In this document: piece by piece, positions 50,867-58,940 of the stretch | How the letters are laid out: each line of letters opens with the position of its first letter | Numbering within the stretch: the stretch's first letter is position 1 | Assembly (NCBI RefSeq): GCF_002210165.1 | Contig: NZ_AQQP01000001.1 | Location: 372,001 to 436,000, forward strand | From: Phaeobacter sp. 22II1-1F12B | GTDB taxonomy: Bacteria; Pseudomonadota; Alphaproteobacteria; Rhodobacterales; Rhodobacteraceae | Reading direction: 5' to 3' | Length of the DNA: 64,000 nt | The notes under the pieces: model-generated | What the model saw: only the letters and a program-made list of their open reading frames with translations | Databases searched by the model: none | Told to the model about the DNA's origin: nothing | Translations under genes and position numbers: made by a program

Positions 50867-52276
50867 GTGGAATGGAAAGATTTTGGCGATTGGGGCGGGC
50901 GGATATCAGAGTGGGCAGAGGATTATCACCTTAACGTCGGAGATCGACCGGTCCGGTCTCGTGTCAAACCGGGGGAAGTTCTGGCGGCATTGCCTGCGGT
51001 GCCGCCCGAGCAATCCGAAGACATGGAGAAGATCTTTGAGGATTTTGAAACCATCGTGATGCCCGGCATCACTCATTGGCAGCATCCGAGGTTCTTCGCC
51101 TATTTCAATTCGAACGCCGCGCCAGCATCTGTTCTGGCAGAATTCCTGACGGCAGCCTTGTCCCCGCAATGCATGCTCTGGCAGACCTCTCCGGCGGCGA
51201 CGGAGATGGAAACCTGCATGATGGGCTGGCTGCGCGAGGCGCTGGGCCTGCCGGACGGGTTTTCGGGGGTGATACAGGACAGCGCATCGTCGGCGACACT
51301 GGCGGCGGTGCTGACCATGCGCGAGAAGGCGCTGAAGTGGACAGGCAATACGGCCGGTCTGGCGCGCAATCCCCAGCTTAGGGTCTATTCTTCTTCCGAA
51401 GTGCATACATCCGTCGACCGTGCGATCTGGGTCTCGGGAATAGGATCGGAAAACCTTGTCCGTGTGCCGATATCAGGGGCATGGCGAGGGATGGACCCGG
51501 AAAAGCTGGAAGCGTTGATCGAGGCGGACTTGGCCGGCGGTCACGTCCCGGCCGGCGTCATCCTTTGTGTGGGCGGAACCGGAACCGGGGCAACCGACCC
51601 GATCGACGCCTGTATCGCGGTTGCCAAGAAATACGGGCTGTTCGTTCATGTGGATGCCGCATGGTCGGGATCGGCAATGATCTGCCCCGAATATCGCCAT
51701 TACTGGGAGGGTGTGGAGCGGGCCGACAGTATCGTATTCAACCCTCATAAATGGCTTGGGGTGCAGTTCGACTGTTCGGCGCATTTCCTGAAATCCCCGG
51801 ATGATCTTGTGCGAACGCTTGCGATTCAGCCCGAATATCTCAAGACCCACGGGGCGGATGGCATCATCAATTACTCCGAGTGGTCGGTGCCCCTTGGCCG
51901 CAGGTTCCGGGCACTCAAGATCTGGTTCGTGCTGCGGGCCTACGGGCTCGAGGGTCTGCGGGAACGGCTGCGCAATCACATCAACTGGAGCGTCGCGCTT
52001 AATGACCGGATTGCCGCCACGGCGGGGTTCGAGATCGTGACGCCGCCGATGTGGTCGCTTTTTACCTTCCGGTACTTGCGCGACGGGGTGGACCCGGACG
52101 AGTTGAACCAGCGGCTGATCAACGCGATCAATGACGATGGCCGGATCTATCTGACCCAGACGCGGGTCGATGGTGATCTTGTCATCCGGTTTCAGGCCGG
52201 GCAGTTCGAGACCACCGAGGAGGATGTGAAAATGGCCTATGATGTGATCGTGGAACTGGCGGAGACGCTTGAATGA
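50867..52276 (+). CDS. PLP-dependent aromatic amino acid decarboxylase
   Basis: 469 residues from GTG 50867 after AAAAGGAG. Group II decarboxylase: 'MPGITHWQHPRFFAYFNSNA', 'SSATLAAVLTMREKAL', 'HVDAAWSGSAMICPEYRHYW' with PLP Asp, and Schiff-base Lys in 'FNPHKWLGVQFDCSAHF'. This resembles aromatic-L-amino-acid (DOPA/tyrosine/tryptophan) decarboxylases. The stop overlaps the hpaH start by 4 bp, so it probably feeds or belongs with the aromatic catabolic genes, for example making tyramine or dopamine for conversion to hydroxyphenylacetate. Substrate is inferred. Confidence 0.9.
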   Translation: MEWKDFGDWGGRISEWAEDYHLNVGDRPVRSRVKPGEVLAALPAVPPEQSEDMEKIFEDFETIVMPGITHWQHPRFFAYFNSNAAPASVLAEFLTAALSPQCMLWQTSPAATEMETCMMGWLREALGLPDGFSGVIQDSASSATLAAVLTMREKALKWTGNTAGLARNPQLRVYSSSEVHTSVDRAIWVSGIGSENLVRVPISGAWRGMDPEKLEALIEADLAGGHVPAGVILCVGGTGTGATDPIDACIAVAKKYGLFVHVDAAWSGSAMICPEYRHYWEGVERADSIVFNPHKWLGVQFDCSAHFLKSPDDLVRTLAIQPEYLKTHGADGIINYSEWSVPLGRRFRALKIWFVLRAYGLEGLRERLRNHINWSVALNDRIAATAGFEIVTPPMWSLFTFRYLRDGVDPDELNQRLINAINDDGRIYLTQTRVDGDLVIRFQAGQFETTEEDVKMAYDVIVELAETLE

Positions 52277-53073
52277 CACCGGATGAAATCGAAGACGCCG
52301 CCGATACGCTTTTTGCCGCCGAGCATCTGAACAGCCAGACCGGACTGCTCTCGCACCGGTTTCCGGGGATGACGATGGATGATGCCTATGCGGTGCAGGC
52401 GCGTTTCGTAGCGAAGAAGGTCGAAACCGGGCGCAGGCGGATCGGGTGGAAGATCGGTCTGACCAGCCGCGCCATGCAGGATGCGCTGGGCATCGATACA
52501 CCGGACAGCGGTGTATTGCTGGACGATATGCTGTTCGAAGATGGCGCCACGGTGCCTGGCGGGCGGTTCATCCAGCCGAGGATCGAGGCCGAGATCGCCT
52601 TTGTGATGAAAGCGCCGCTGGCCGGGGATAGCGCCACGCGGGAAGAGGTGATCGCAGCGACCGACTATGTCGCGCCGTCGCTGGAAATCCTTGATACGCG
52701 GATCTTGCGTGCGGATCCTGAGACCGGCAAGGCGCGGGTTGTAACGGATACGATTTCCGACAATGCCGCCAATGCTGGGCTTGTCCTGGGGTCCGCGCGG
52801 CATGGCGTAGATGCCCACGATCTGCGCTGGGTCGGCGCGATCGTCAGCCGGGACGGCGTGGTCGAGGAAACCGGTCTGGGGGCTGGTGTGCTGAACGATC
52901 CCATTACCTCGGTTCTATGGCTCGCACGTCGGATGGCCGGCTACGGGCAACAGATTGACGCGGGGGATATCGTCTTGTCCGGCTCCTTCATCCGGCCGAT
53001 AGAAGCATCGCCCGGTTCACATATCACCGCCGATTTCGGGTCCTTCGGATCGGTTTCGGTTTCATTCGATTGA
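52273..53073 (+). CDS. hpaH: 2-oxo-hept-4-ene-1,7-dioate hydratase HpaH
   Basis: 266 residues of the hydratase/decarboxylase (MhpD-like) family: 'RIGWKIGLTSRAMQDALGID', 'GRFIQPRIEAEIAFVMKAPL' with the metal-binding Glu pair, and 'LEILDTRI'. HpaH hydrates 2-oxo-hept-4-ene-1,7-dioate to the 4-hydroxy acid that HpaI cleaves, and hpaI follows 13 bp downstream. The earlier pathway genes (hpaD, hpaE, hpaF, hpaG) are not here. Confidence 0.92.
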   Translation: MTPDEIEDAADTLFAAEHLNSQTGLLSHRFPGMTMDDAYAVQARFVAKKVETGRRRIGWKIGLTSRAMQDALGIDTPDSGVLLDDMLFEDGATVPGGRFIQPRIEAEIAFVMKAPLAGDSATREEVIAATDYVAPSLEILDTRILRADPETGKARVVTDTISDNAANAGLVLGSARHGVDAHDLRWVGAIVSRDGVVEETGLGAGVLNDPITSVLWLARRMAGYGQQIDAGDIVLSGSFIRPIEASPGSHITADFGSFGSVSVSFD

Positions 53074-53086
53074 CAGAGGAAAACAG

Positions 53087-53854
53087 ATGCCCGCGCCCGA
53101 GAACAAATTCAAAAAACGCCTGCTTGCCGGTGAGATCCAGATTGGATGCTGGCTGGCCACGGGCGACGACTACGTGGCCGAGGTTATGGGCACGGCGGGG
53201 TTCGACTGGCTCGTAGTCGATGGCGAGCATGCGCCCAATGACATCCGGTCGCTGCGCGCGCAGCTGACCGCGCTTGCCGCGAGCGACTCGCATCCCGTCC
53301 TGCGGGTCCCGATCGGGGATACGCGCATCATCAAGCAGGTGCTTGATATCGGGGCGCAGACGGTTCTGGTGCCGATGGTCGAAACCGCTGAGCAGGCGGC
53401 GGAACTGGTGCGCGATTGCCGCTATGCCCCCGGCGGCAGGCGCGGTGTGGGAGCGGCCCTTGCCCGGGCCAGTGGGTTCAATGCGATTCCCGATTACGTC
53501 GGGACGGCGAATGACCAGATATGCCTGCTGGTGCAGGTCGAAAGCGTCGCGGGGATGAAGCAGATCGGAGAGATCGCCAGCGTCGATGGTGTCGATGGGG
53601 TGTTTATCGGCCCGGCGGACCTTGCTACGGATATGGGGTTCGCAGGCAATGCCGATGCGCCCGAAGTGCGCGAGGTCATTCGTGAAGGGCTGGCAAAGAT
53701 CGCCGCCGCAGGCAAGGCGCCCGGCATCCTTGCCATGAAGGATGAGGTTGCGCGCAGATATCTCGACGAAGGGGCGCGTTTCCTTGCGGTGGGGGCCGAT
53801 ATCATGCTGCTGGCCACGGCGGCGCGGGGCCTTTCGGCGAAATGGAAATCCTAA
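53087..53854 (+). CDS. hpaI: 4-hydroxy-2-oxoheptanedioate aldolase HpaI
   Basis: 255 residues, class II HpcH/HpaI aldolase: 'IQIGCWLATGDDYVAEVMGTAGFDWLVVDGEHAPND' (in part; the His after Glu acts as base), 'LVPMVETAEQA', 'CLLVQVESVAGM' (metal Glu) and 'GVFIGPADLATDMG' (metal Asp). It yields pyruvate and succinic semialdehyde, completing homoprotocatechuate catabolism. The last 4 bp overlap the convergent DUF3095 gene. Confidence 0.94.
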   Translation: MPAPENKFKKRLLAGEIQIGCWLATGDDYVAEVMGTAGFDWLVVDGEHAPNDIRSLRAQLTALAASDSHPVLRVPIGDTRIIKQVLDIGAQTVLVPMVETAEQAAELVRDCRYAPGGRRGVGAALARASGFNAIPDYVGTANDQICLLVQVESVAGMKQIGEIASVDGVDGVFIGPADLATDMGFAGNADAPEVREVIREGLAKIAAAGKAPGILAMKDEVARRYLDEGARFLAVGADIMLLATAARGLSAKWKS

Positions 53855-54996
53855 AGCCGTGACTTCATGCGCGCCGCGGCCTGCGTGTAACCGCCCGCGG
53901 CGCCATCGACGAAATGGACATGGTCGCCCTTCATCGCAGAGGGCACGATACAGGTCATCATCGCCTCGTCCTGCTCGAACAGCCCAAAGTCGATGACATT
54001 GCGGTTTTGGGCGTCCACCAGCACTTCCTCAAGCCGGGCGAGCGTTGCGCTGTCACAATCCAGCGTCATCTTGAGCCCGTCATCGAACTTGCGGAAATCC
54101 GCGTTGCGCCCGACGCTCTGCCGATACTCCGCCGGTTTGAAGTCTCCGAGTTTGATGCCGGATTTCAGCACGGCCCATGCGATGAACGTTTCCATCAGCA
54201 GTTTGGCCTTGTGCCCCGCGTAGGACGCCTTGCCGCGAAACGCCTGCACCTCGGTCTCCAGCCCGGCGGGGGGCCAGCTTACACCGGCACCGGCAATCGG
54301 TATCGGGTGGCCGTCGCGCTCCAGCGTGTGCGCGATGGCGATGATCGCATCCGCAACCCGGGTGAATTCGGAAGACCCCGCGCCCTCGACCGGCTGGACG
54401 ACGACCGAGACGATCCTGCCGTTGCGCGCCCGCATCGGCGCCCATCGACAGCTTAGCCCGGTCAGATCCGGTTCGTTGCCCGCCTCGACAGCGGTAATGG
54501 CAAACTCGCCCGCTTTCATGCGCGCTTCTGCCCATGAGACTCCCCCGCCCGAGAACATGGCATAATCCACTTCTTCCGAGACCTGATGCCGCGCAACCGA
54601 TACATCGAAACCGGCGGCGCGGATCGTGGCGACCGGAACCATCGCGGCCCGGAGATCGAAGTCAAAAGCATCACGCGCCCAAAGCTGCACGGAGGCCAGC
54701 GCCCTTGCGGCGGTTTCCGCGCGTTCAGGCGGAACGGCAAAGGCCGCGCCATCGCCGCCGAAAATATAGGGAAAGGCCTGCCCGTCGCTGGTGTTGATCT
54801 GCGCCGAGATCACCGCCGCGCCAACCATGTTCACGGACTTGTACTTTCCCTCGGCGATGGCCTTGGTGGACCCGACGATATCCGCCGTACCCAGAACCCA
54901 GTCGTCCGGCAGGCGGACATAGCTGGCGGGGTCCGTCAGCGCCTCGAAAGAGGCGAGCCGGGGCAGGGTGTCGTAAAAGGCGCTGGTATCTTTCAT
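53851..54996 (-). CDS. DUF3095 protein with cyclase-like features
   Basis: 381 residues from ATG 54996 ('MKDTSAFYDTLPRL'); a longer frame to 55035 is possible. The family is uncharacterised. The N-terminal half has 'LGTADIVGSTKAIAEG' and 'FPYIFGGDGAAFAVPPE', which recall the two metal-binding Asp segments of class III nucleotidyl cyclases. Whether it cyclises nucleotides is unknown. It lies between hpaI (4-bp overlap, convergent) and a divergent MFS gene. Confidence 0.88.
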   Translation of the reverse strand: MKDTSAFYDTLPRLASFEALTDPASYVRLPDDWVLGTADIVGSTKAIAEGKYKSVNMVGAAVISAQINTSDGQAFPYIFGGDGAAFAVPPERAETAARALASVQLWARDAFDFDLRAAMVPVATIRAAGFDVSVARHQVSEEVDYAMFSGGGVSWAEARMKAGEFAITAVEAGNEPDLTGLSCRWAPMRARNGRIVSVVVQPVEGAGSSEFTRVADAIIAIAHTLERDGHPIPIAGAGVSWPPAGLETEVQAFRGKASYAGHKAKLLMETFIAWAVLKSGIKLGDFKPAEYRQSVGRNADFRKFDDGLKMTLDCDSATLARLEEVLVDAQNRNVIDFGLFEQDEAMMTCIVPSAMKGDHVHFVDGAAGGYTQAAARMKSRL

Positions 54997-55117
54997 GCCG
55001 CCTTGTAGCACCGAGTATCTGAAATGGGGAAACACTTGCCTGTCAGATGAAGCGAATGTGTTCTTGCGCCCGAATTTGCCCCGTGTAACGTCGCCCGGTC
55101 AAAGGGGAGTGATACGA

Positions 55118-56293
55118 ATGCAGACCGGCCTGATCATGCTGTGCCTTGCCTACCTGCTCAGCCAGTTCTTTCGGGCGTTTCTTGCGGTTCTCGCGACCTT
55201 TCTGGAACGCGACCTCGGGGCGGGGGCTGATGATTTGGCTTTTGCATCAGGGCTTTGGTTCCTGTCGTTCGCATTGATGCAATTGCCGCTCGGTTGGCTG
55301 CTGGACCGAAGCGGGCCTCGCCGTACGGCCTCGGCACTGCTGCTTTTGGGCGGTGGCGGCGGGGCGGCATTGTTCGCTCTGGCAACCACGCCCGCCCATG
55401 TCAGCGTGGCCATGTTCCTGATCGGCATAGGCTGCGCCCCATGCCTGATGGCCTCATATTATATTTTCGCCCGCGAATACCCGCCCGCTAAATTCGCGAC
55501 GCTCGGTTCGCTGATGCTGGGTGTCGGCTCGCTTGGTAATCTCATCGCCTCCTATCCCGTGGCGCTTGCGGCAGAAACCATCGGCTGGCGCGCGAGCCTC
55601 TGGAGCGTTTCGGCGCTTTCAGTGCTCGTGGCGCTGGGCATTTTCTTCAAGGTCCGCGACCCGGCCCCAAGCGACAGCGAAGAGAAAGGCACGGTGCTCG
55701 ACCTGCTGAAGATGCCGGTTATGTGGGCCATCCTTGCGCTGATGTTCGTGATGTACGCCCCGACCGGTGCGGTGCGGGGTCTTTGGATCGGTCCCTACCT
55801 CAGCGATGTCTTTGGCCTTGCGCCGTCGCAGATTGGCACGGCCTCGCTCATCATGGGTATATCGATGATCGTCGGTACGCTCGCCTTCGGGCCGCTCGAC
55901 CGGATATTCGGAACTCGCAAATGGGTCATCTTCGCGGGTAATTTTGGCAGCGCTCTGACCATGCTTGCGCTGGCGTTCTTCATCGGCACCAATGCGACCC
56001 TAAGTATTGCCATCATGGCGACGGCGGGTTTCCTGGGCGGTACCTACGCGGTGATGATCGCCCATGGCCGCGCCTTTTGCCCGCCGCATCTGGTGGGTCG
56101 AGGCGTGACTCTCGTCAATCTGGCCGGGATCGGCGGTGTGGGCTTGATGCAGTTCGTTTCGGGCCGAATACATGAATCGATGCAGGGAACAGCAACGGTC
56201 ACCGCGCCCTACACGACGATCTTTGCATTCTTTGGCCTCGCCCTGCTGGCCGGGTCGCTGATTTTCCTCTTTGCGCGGGACAACGTGGACTAA
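55118..56293 (+). CDS. MFS transporter
   Basis: 391 residues from ATG 55118 (AAAGGGGAGT upstream; earlier in-frame starts fall in the divergent promoter region). Twelve predicted helices; the MFS loop 2-3 motif appears as 'PLGWLLDRSGPRRTASALLL'. 'GLWIGPYLSDVFGLAPSQIG' starts the second half. No substrate signature recognised. Confidence 0.9.
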   Translation: MQTGLIMLCLAYLLSQFFRAFLAVLATFLERDLGAGADDLAFASGLWFLSFALMQLPLGWLLDRSGPRRTASALLLLGGGGGAALFALATTPAHVSVAMFLIGIGCAPCLMASYYIFAREYPPAKFATLGSLMLGVGSLGNLIASYPVALAAETIGWRASLWSVSALSVLVALGIFFKVRDPAPSDSEEKGTVLDLLKMPVMWAILALMFVMYAPTGAVRGLWIGPYLSDVFGLAPSQIGTASLIMGISMIVGTLAFGPLDRIFGTRKWVIFAGNFGSALTMLALAFFIGTNATLSIAIMATAGFLGGTYAVMIAHGRAFCPPHLVGRGVTLVNLAGIGGVGLMQFVSGRIHESMQGTATVTAPYTTIFAFFGLALLAGSLIFLFARDNVD

Positions 56294-56364
56294 GCTTTAC
56301 CCCGCGCGACAGACCCTATATGAGACCGCTGCCGGTAAAACCCCGGCAGAGATTGGAGAACAAT

Positions 56365-57387
56365 ATGGGTTATCGCGTCGTCGTTGCGGGCGCCACAGGC
56401 AATGTGGGCCGCGAAATGCTTAACATCTTGGCCGAGCGCCAGTTTCCAGTGGATGAAATCGCCGTTCTGGCGAGCCGTAAGTCCTTGGGAACAGAGGTGA
56501 GCTTTGGCGACAAGACACTCAAGACCCAGGATCTGGATACATTCGATTTCACCGGCTGGGACATCGCTCTGTTTGCCATTGGCTCGGATGCGACCAAGAC
56601 CTATGCGCCCAAGGCGGCCAAGGCTGGCTGTGTTGTCATCGACAACTCGTCGCTCTACCGCTACGATTCGGAAGTGCCGCTGATCGTCCCCGAAGTGAAC
56701 CCGGACGACATCATGGGCTATTCCAAGAAGAACATCATCGCCAACCCGAACTGCTCGACCGCGCAGATGGTCGTTGCGCTCAAGCCGCTGCATGACCGTG
56801 CGCGGATCAAGCGTGTTGTCGTCTCGACCTACCAGTCGGTTTCCGGCGCGGGCAAGGCGGGCATCGATGAGCTCTGGGATCAGACCAAGTCGATCTACAA
56901 CCCTGTCGATGACAAGCCGGCCAGCAAGTTCACCAAGCAGATCGCTTTCAACGTCATTCCGCATATCGACGTCTTCATGGAAGACGGTTCGACCAAGGAA
57001 GAATGGAAGATGGTCGCCGAGACCAAAAAGATCGTCGATCCGTCGATCAAGGTTTCCGCAACCTGTGTGCGGGTGCCGGTCTTTGTCGGCCACGCGGAGT
57101 CGATCAACATCGAGTTCGAGGACCATCTGGACGAAGACGAAGCCCGCGACATCCTGCGCGAAGCGCCCGGCATCATGGTGATCGACAAGCGCGAAGACGG
57201 TGGTTACGTCACGCCGGTCGAATGCGTCGGCGATTTTGCGACCTTCATCAGCCGTATCCGTCAGGATTCGACCATCGACAACGGCCTGAACCTGTGGTGC
57301 GTATCCGACAACCTCCGCAAGGGCGCAGCGCTCAACGCGGTGCAGATTGCCGAGACCCTTGGCACCCGGGTGCTGAAAAAGGGCTAA
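56365..57387 (+). CDS. asd: Aspartate-semialdehyde dehydrogenase
   Basis: 340 residues from ATG 56365 (GAGAACA upstream). NADP-binding 'VVAGATGNVGREMLNILAE', catalytic Cys in 'ANPNCSTAQMV', 'VSTYQSVSGAGKAGIDELW', and the catalytic His region 'TCVRVPVFVGHAESINIEF'. It makes L-aspartate 4-semialdehyde for lysine, threonine, methionine, diaminopimelate and ectoine. Single gene, with a weak hairpin (CCGTTA...TAACGG, 57389-57409) after the stop. Confidence 0.97.
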   Translation: MGYRVVVAGATGNVGREMLNILAERQFPVDEIAVLASRKSLGTEVSFGDKTLKTQDLDTFDFTGWDIALFAIGSDATKTYAPKAAKAGCVVIDNSSLYRYDSEVPLIVPEVNPDDIMGYSKKNIIANPNCSTAQMVVALKPLHDRARIKRVVVSTYQSVSGAGKAGIDELWDQTKSIYNPVDDKPASKFTKQIAFNVIPHIDVFMEDGSTKEEWKMVAETKKIVDPSIKVSATCVRVPVFVGHAESINIEFEDHLDEDEARDILREAPGIMVIDKREDGGYVTPVECVGDFATFISRIRQDSTIDNGLNLWCVSDNLRKGAALNAVQIAETLGTRVLKKG

Positions 57388-57458
57388 GCCGTTAGCCTGT
57401 TCTTAACGGTCGATACTCATACCATGCGCGATATTTCACGTCGCGCATGGGAGCATTT

Positions 57459-57671
57459 ATGGAAGAACTGCATTTCAACTGTCCCGCTTACCTGTCTCAA
57501 CGGTTCTGGCTTTTATGCTCTGAACGCAAAGAGACACCGGGCTCGGTCCTGCGCTCCTTCATGTATGAAGAGATCGCAAGATCAGACGCCAGTTTCATCT
57601 ATGACCTGAAGGAAGTGACCGGCATGGATGAATGGGCGGTCAGACAGGGCCTTATTCCCGGCAAGAAATAA
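57459..57671 (+). CDS. Small conserved-looking protein, 70 residues
   Basis: ATG 57459 has GGGAG 5 bp upstream. The product 'MEELHFNCPAYLSQRFWLLC...' shows a short strand then two helices ('PGSVLRSFMYEEIARSD'), which is compatible with a ribbon-helix-helix-like DNA-binding fold, but I cannot assign a family. It stands alone between asd and the convergent carbonic anhydrase gene (24 bp from its stop). Confidence 0.6.
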   Translation: MEELHFNCPAYLSQRFWLLCSERKETPGSVLRSFMYEEIARSDASFIYDLKEVTGMDEWAVRQGLIPGKK

Positions 57672-57695
57672 CCCTCGCCGGGCAGGTCTTCTCTA

Positions 57696-58346
57696 TCAGA
57701 CGGGTACGAAATTCCCGGTCGCAGCATCGTAATTCGACAATCCGCCTTCGCCGATTTCCGTCCATAGCCCGTGAAGGCTCAAACTGCCTTCTTCGACCGC
57801 TGACTGGACAAAGGGAAAGGTCATCAGGTTTTCCAGTGAGGTGACGACGGCATGTTGTTCCAGCTGCCGTGCCTGTTCCTTGGGGTCTTCGGTCTTTTCG
57901 ACAAGATTGTACTTCGGTCGCAGCAGATCCATCCAGCGCCCGACAAAGCTTTCCTTGCTTTCCAGTTCGGGAGCCTGACCGTTGCACATGTCGATACAGC
58001 CCTGCACACCACCGCATTGCGAATGGCCAAGCACGACAAGGTGGGACACCTTGAGCACGGTCACCGCATATTCGATCGTCGCCGAGGTACCGTGCTGGAA
58101 CCCGTCGGGTTCATAGGGCGGCACAAGGTTCGCGATATTGCGGTGGATAAAGAACTCACCCTGATCCGCGCCAAAGATCGAGGTCACATGCACCCGGCTG
58201 TCGCAGCATGAAATGACCATCGCGCGTGGCCGCTGGCCTTCGGTTGCGAGACGACGATACCAGCCCTTGTTCTCGGCATATGTGGTTGCTTTCCAGCCAT
58301 GGTAGCGCTGGACGAGATAGGCGGGCAGGGGCTTGGCATGTTTCAC
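57696..58346 (-). CDS. Beta-class carbonic anhydrase
   Basis: 216 residues from GTG 58346. Zinc site: Cys and Asp-Arg in 'VISCCDSRVHV', His and Cys in 'LGHSQCGGVQG'. Also 'FIHRNIANLVPPYE' and 'SATIEYAVTVL'. It interconverts CO2 and bicarbonate in the cytoplasm. Length and motifs are normal. Confidence 0.95.
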   Translation of the reverse strand: MKHAKPLPAYLVQRYHGWKATTYAENKGWYRRLATEGQRPRAMVISCCDSRVHVTSIFGADQGEFFIHRNIANLVPPYEPDGFQHGTSATIEYAVTVLKVSHLVVLGHSQCGGVQGCIDMCNGQAPELESKESFVGRWMDLLRPKYNLVEKTEDPKEQARQLEQHAVVTSLENLMTFPFVQSAVEEGSLSLHGLWTEIGEGGLSNYDAATGNFVPV

Positions 58347-58435
58347 GGAAGAATCCCATTTTCCTACAGGTTTACCCCCCAGATACAGGGCATTGGCATA
58401 AAATTTAAGAGACTAAGTGGCGAATATTCAACCTT

Positions 58436-58882
58436 ATGCAAACTCCGATGGTCCAAGACTGCCCGGCGGTTGGGACGAAACAGGTACCTGGGGTGATATT
58501 GGTGAGTGATGTTTGTGAATTAATTCAATTTGAAAACGTGCGGCTGGATCCGGATCGATTGAAGACGCTCTATCATCAGATGGGGGAATCCGGCGCAGAA
58601 GAGGTTGTGTGCCGCGCGATCGAGGAACTGGCCGTCCGGCTGAGCCATTGCGAAAGGTTGTGGCACAAGCGCGATATCGAGGGGTTGCGAAAAAGCGCGC
58701 GCTCGCTTGTCGCGATATCAGAGCAAATCGGCATGACCATGCTGGCGCGTGTGGCGGGCGACGTCACCAGATCTATTGATCAATATGATCTCGCGGCAAT
58801 CGGCGCGACGCTTTATCGGCTTCTCCGGATTGGCGAGCGGTCGCTTGTCGCAGTCTGGGATCTTCAGGATCTTTCCCTCTGA
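58436..58882 (+). CDS. HPt-like four-helix protein lacking the phospho-histidine
   Basis: 148 residues from ATG 58436, though GTG/TTG starts at 58493-58502 with GGGGTG nearby are equally likely. The C-terminal two-thirds are helical. 'GLRKSARSLVAISEQIGM' aligns with the HPt pattern A-H-x-L-K-G-x-x-x-x-x-G, but Arg replaces the phosphorylated His and the Lys-Gly is lost. It is followed closely by the leucyl aminopeptidase gene. Function unknown; the HPt resemblance is my reading, not an established family. Confidence 0.65.
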   Translation: MQTPMVQDCPAVGTKQVPGVILVSDVCELIQFENVRLDPDRLKTLYHQMGESGAEEVVCRAIEELAVRLSHCERLWHKRDIEGLRKSARSLVAISEQIGMTMLARVAGDVTRSIDQYDLAAIGATLYRLLRIGERSLVAVWDLQDLSL

Positions 58883-58940
58883 CAGGACTTGCAGCGCGGG
58901 CTGGGGCGATTAGGCTGCGCGCAAGAACTGTCCAAGGAAT

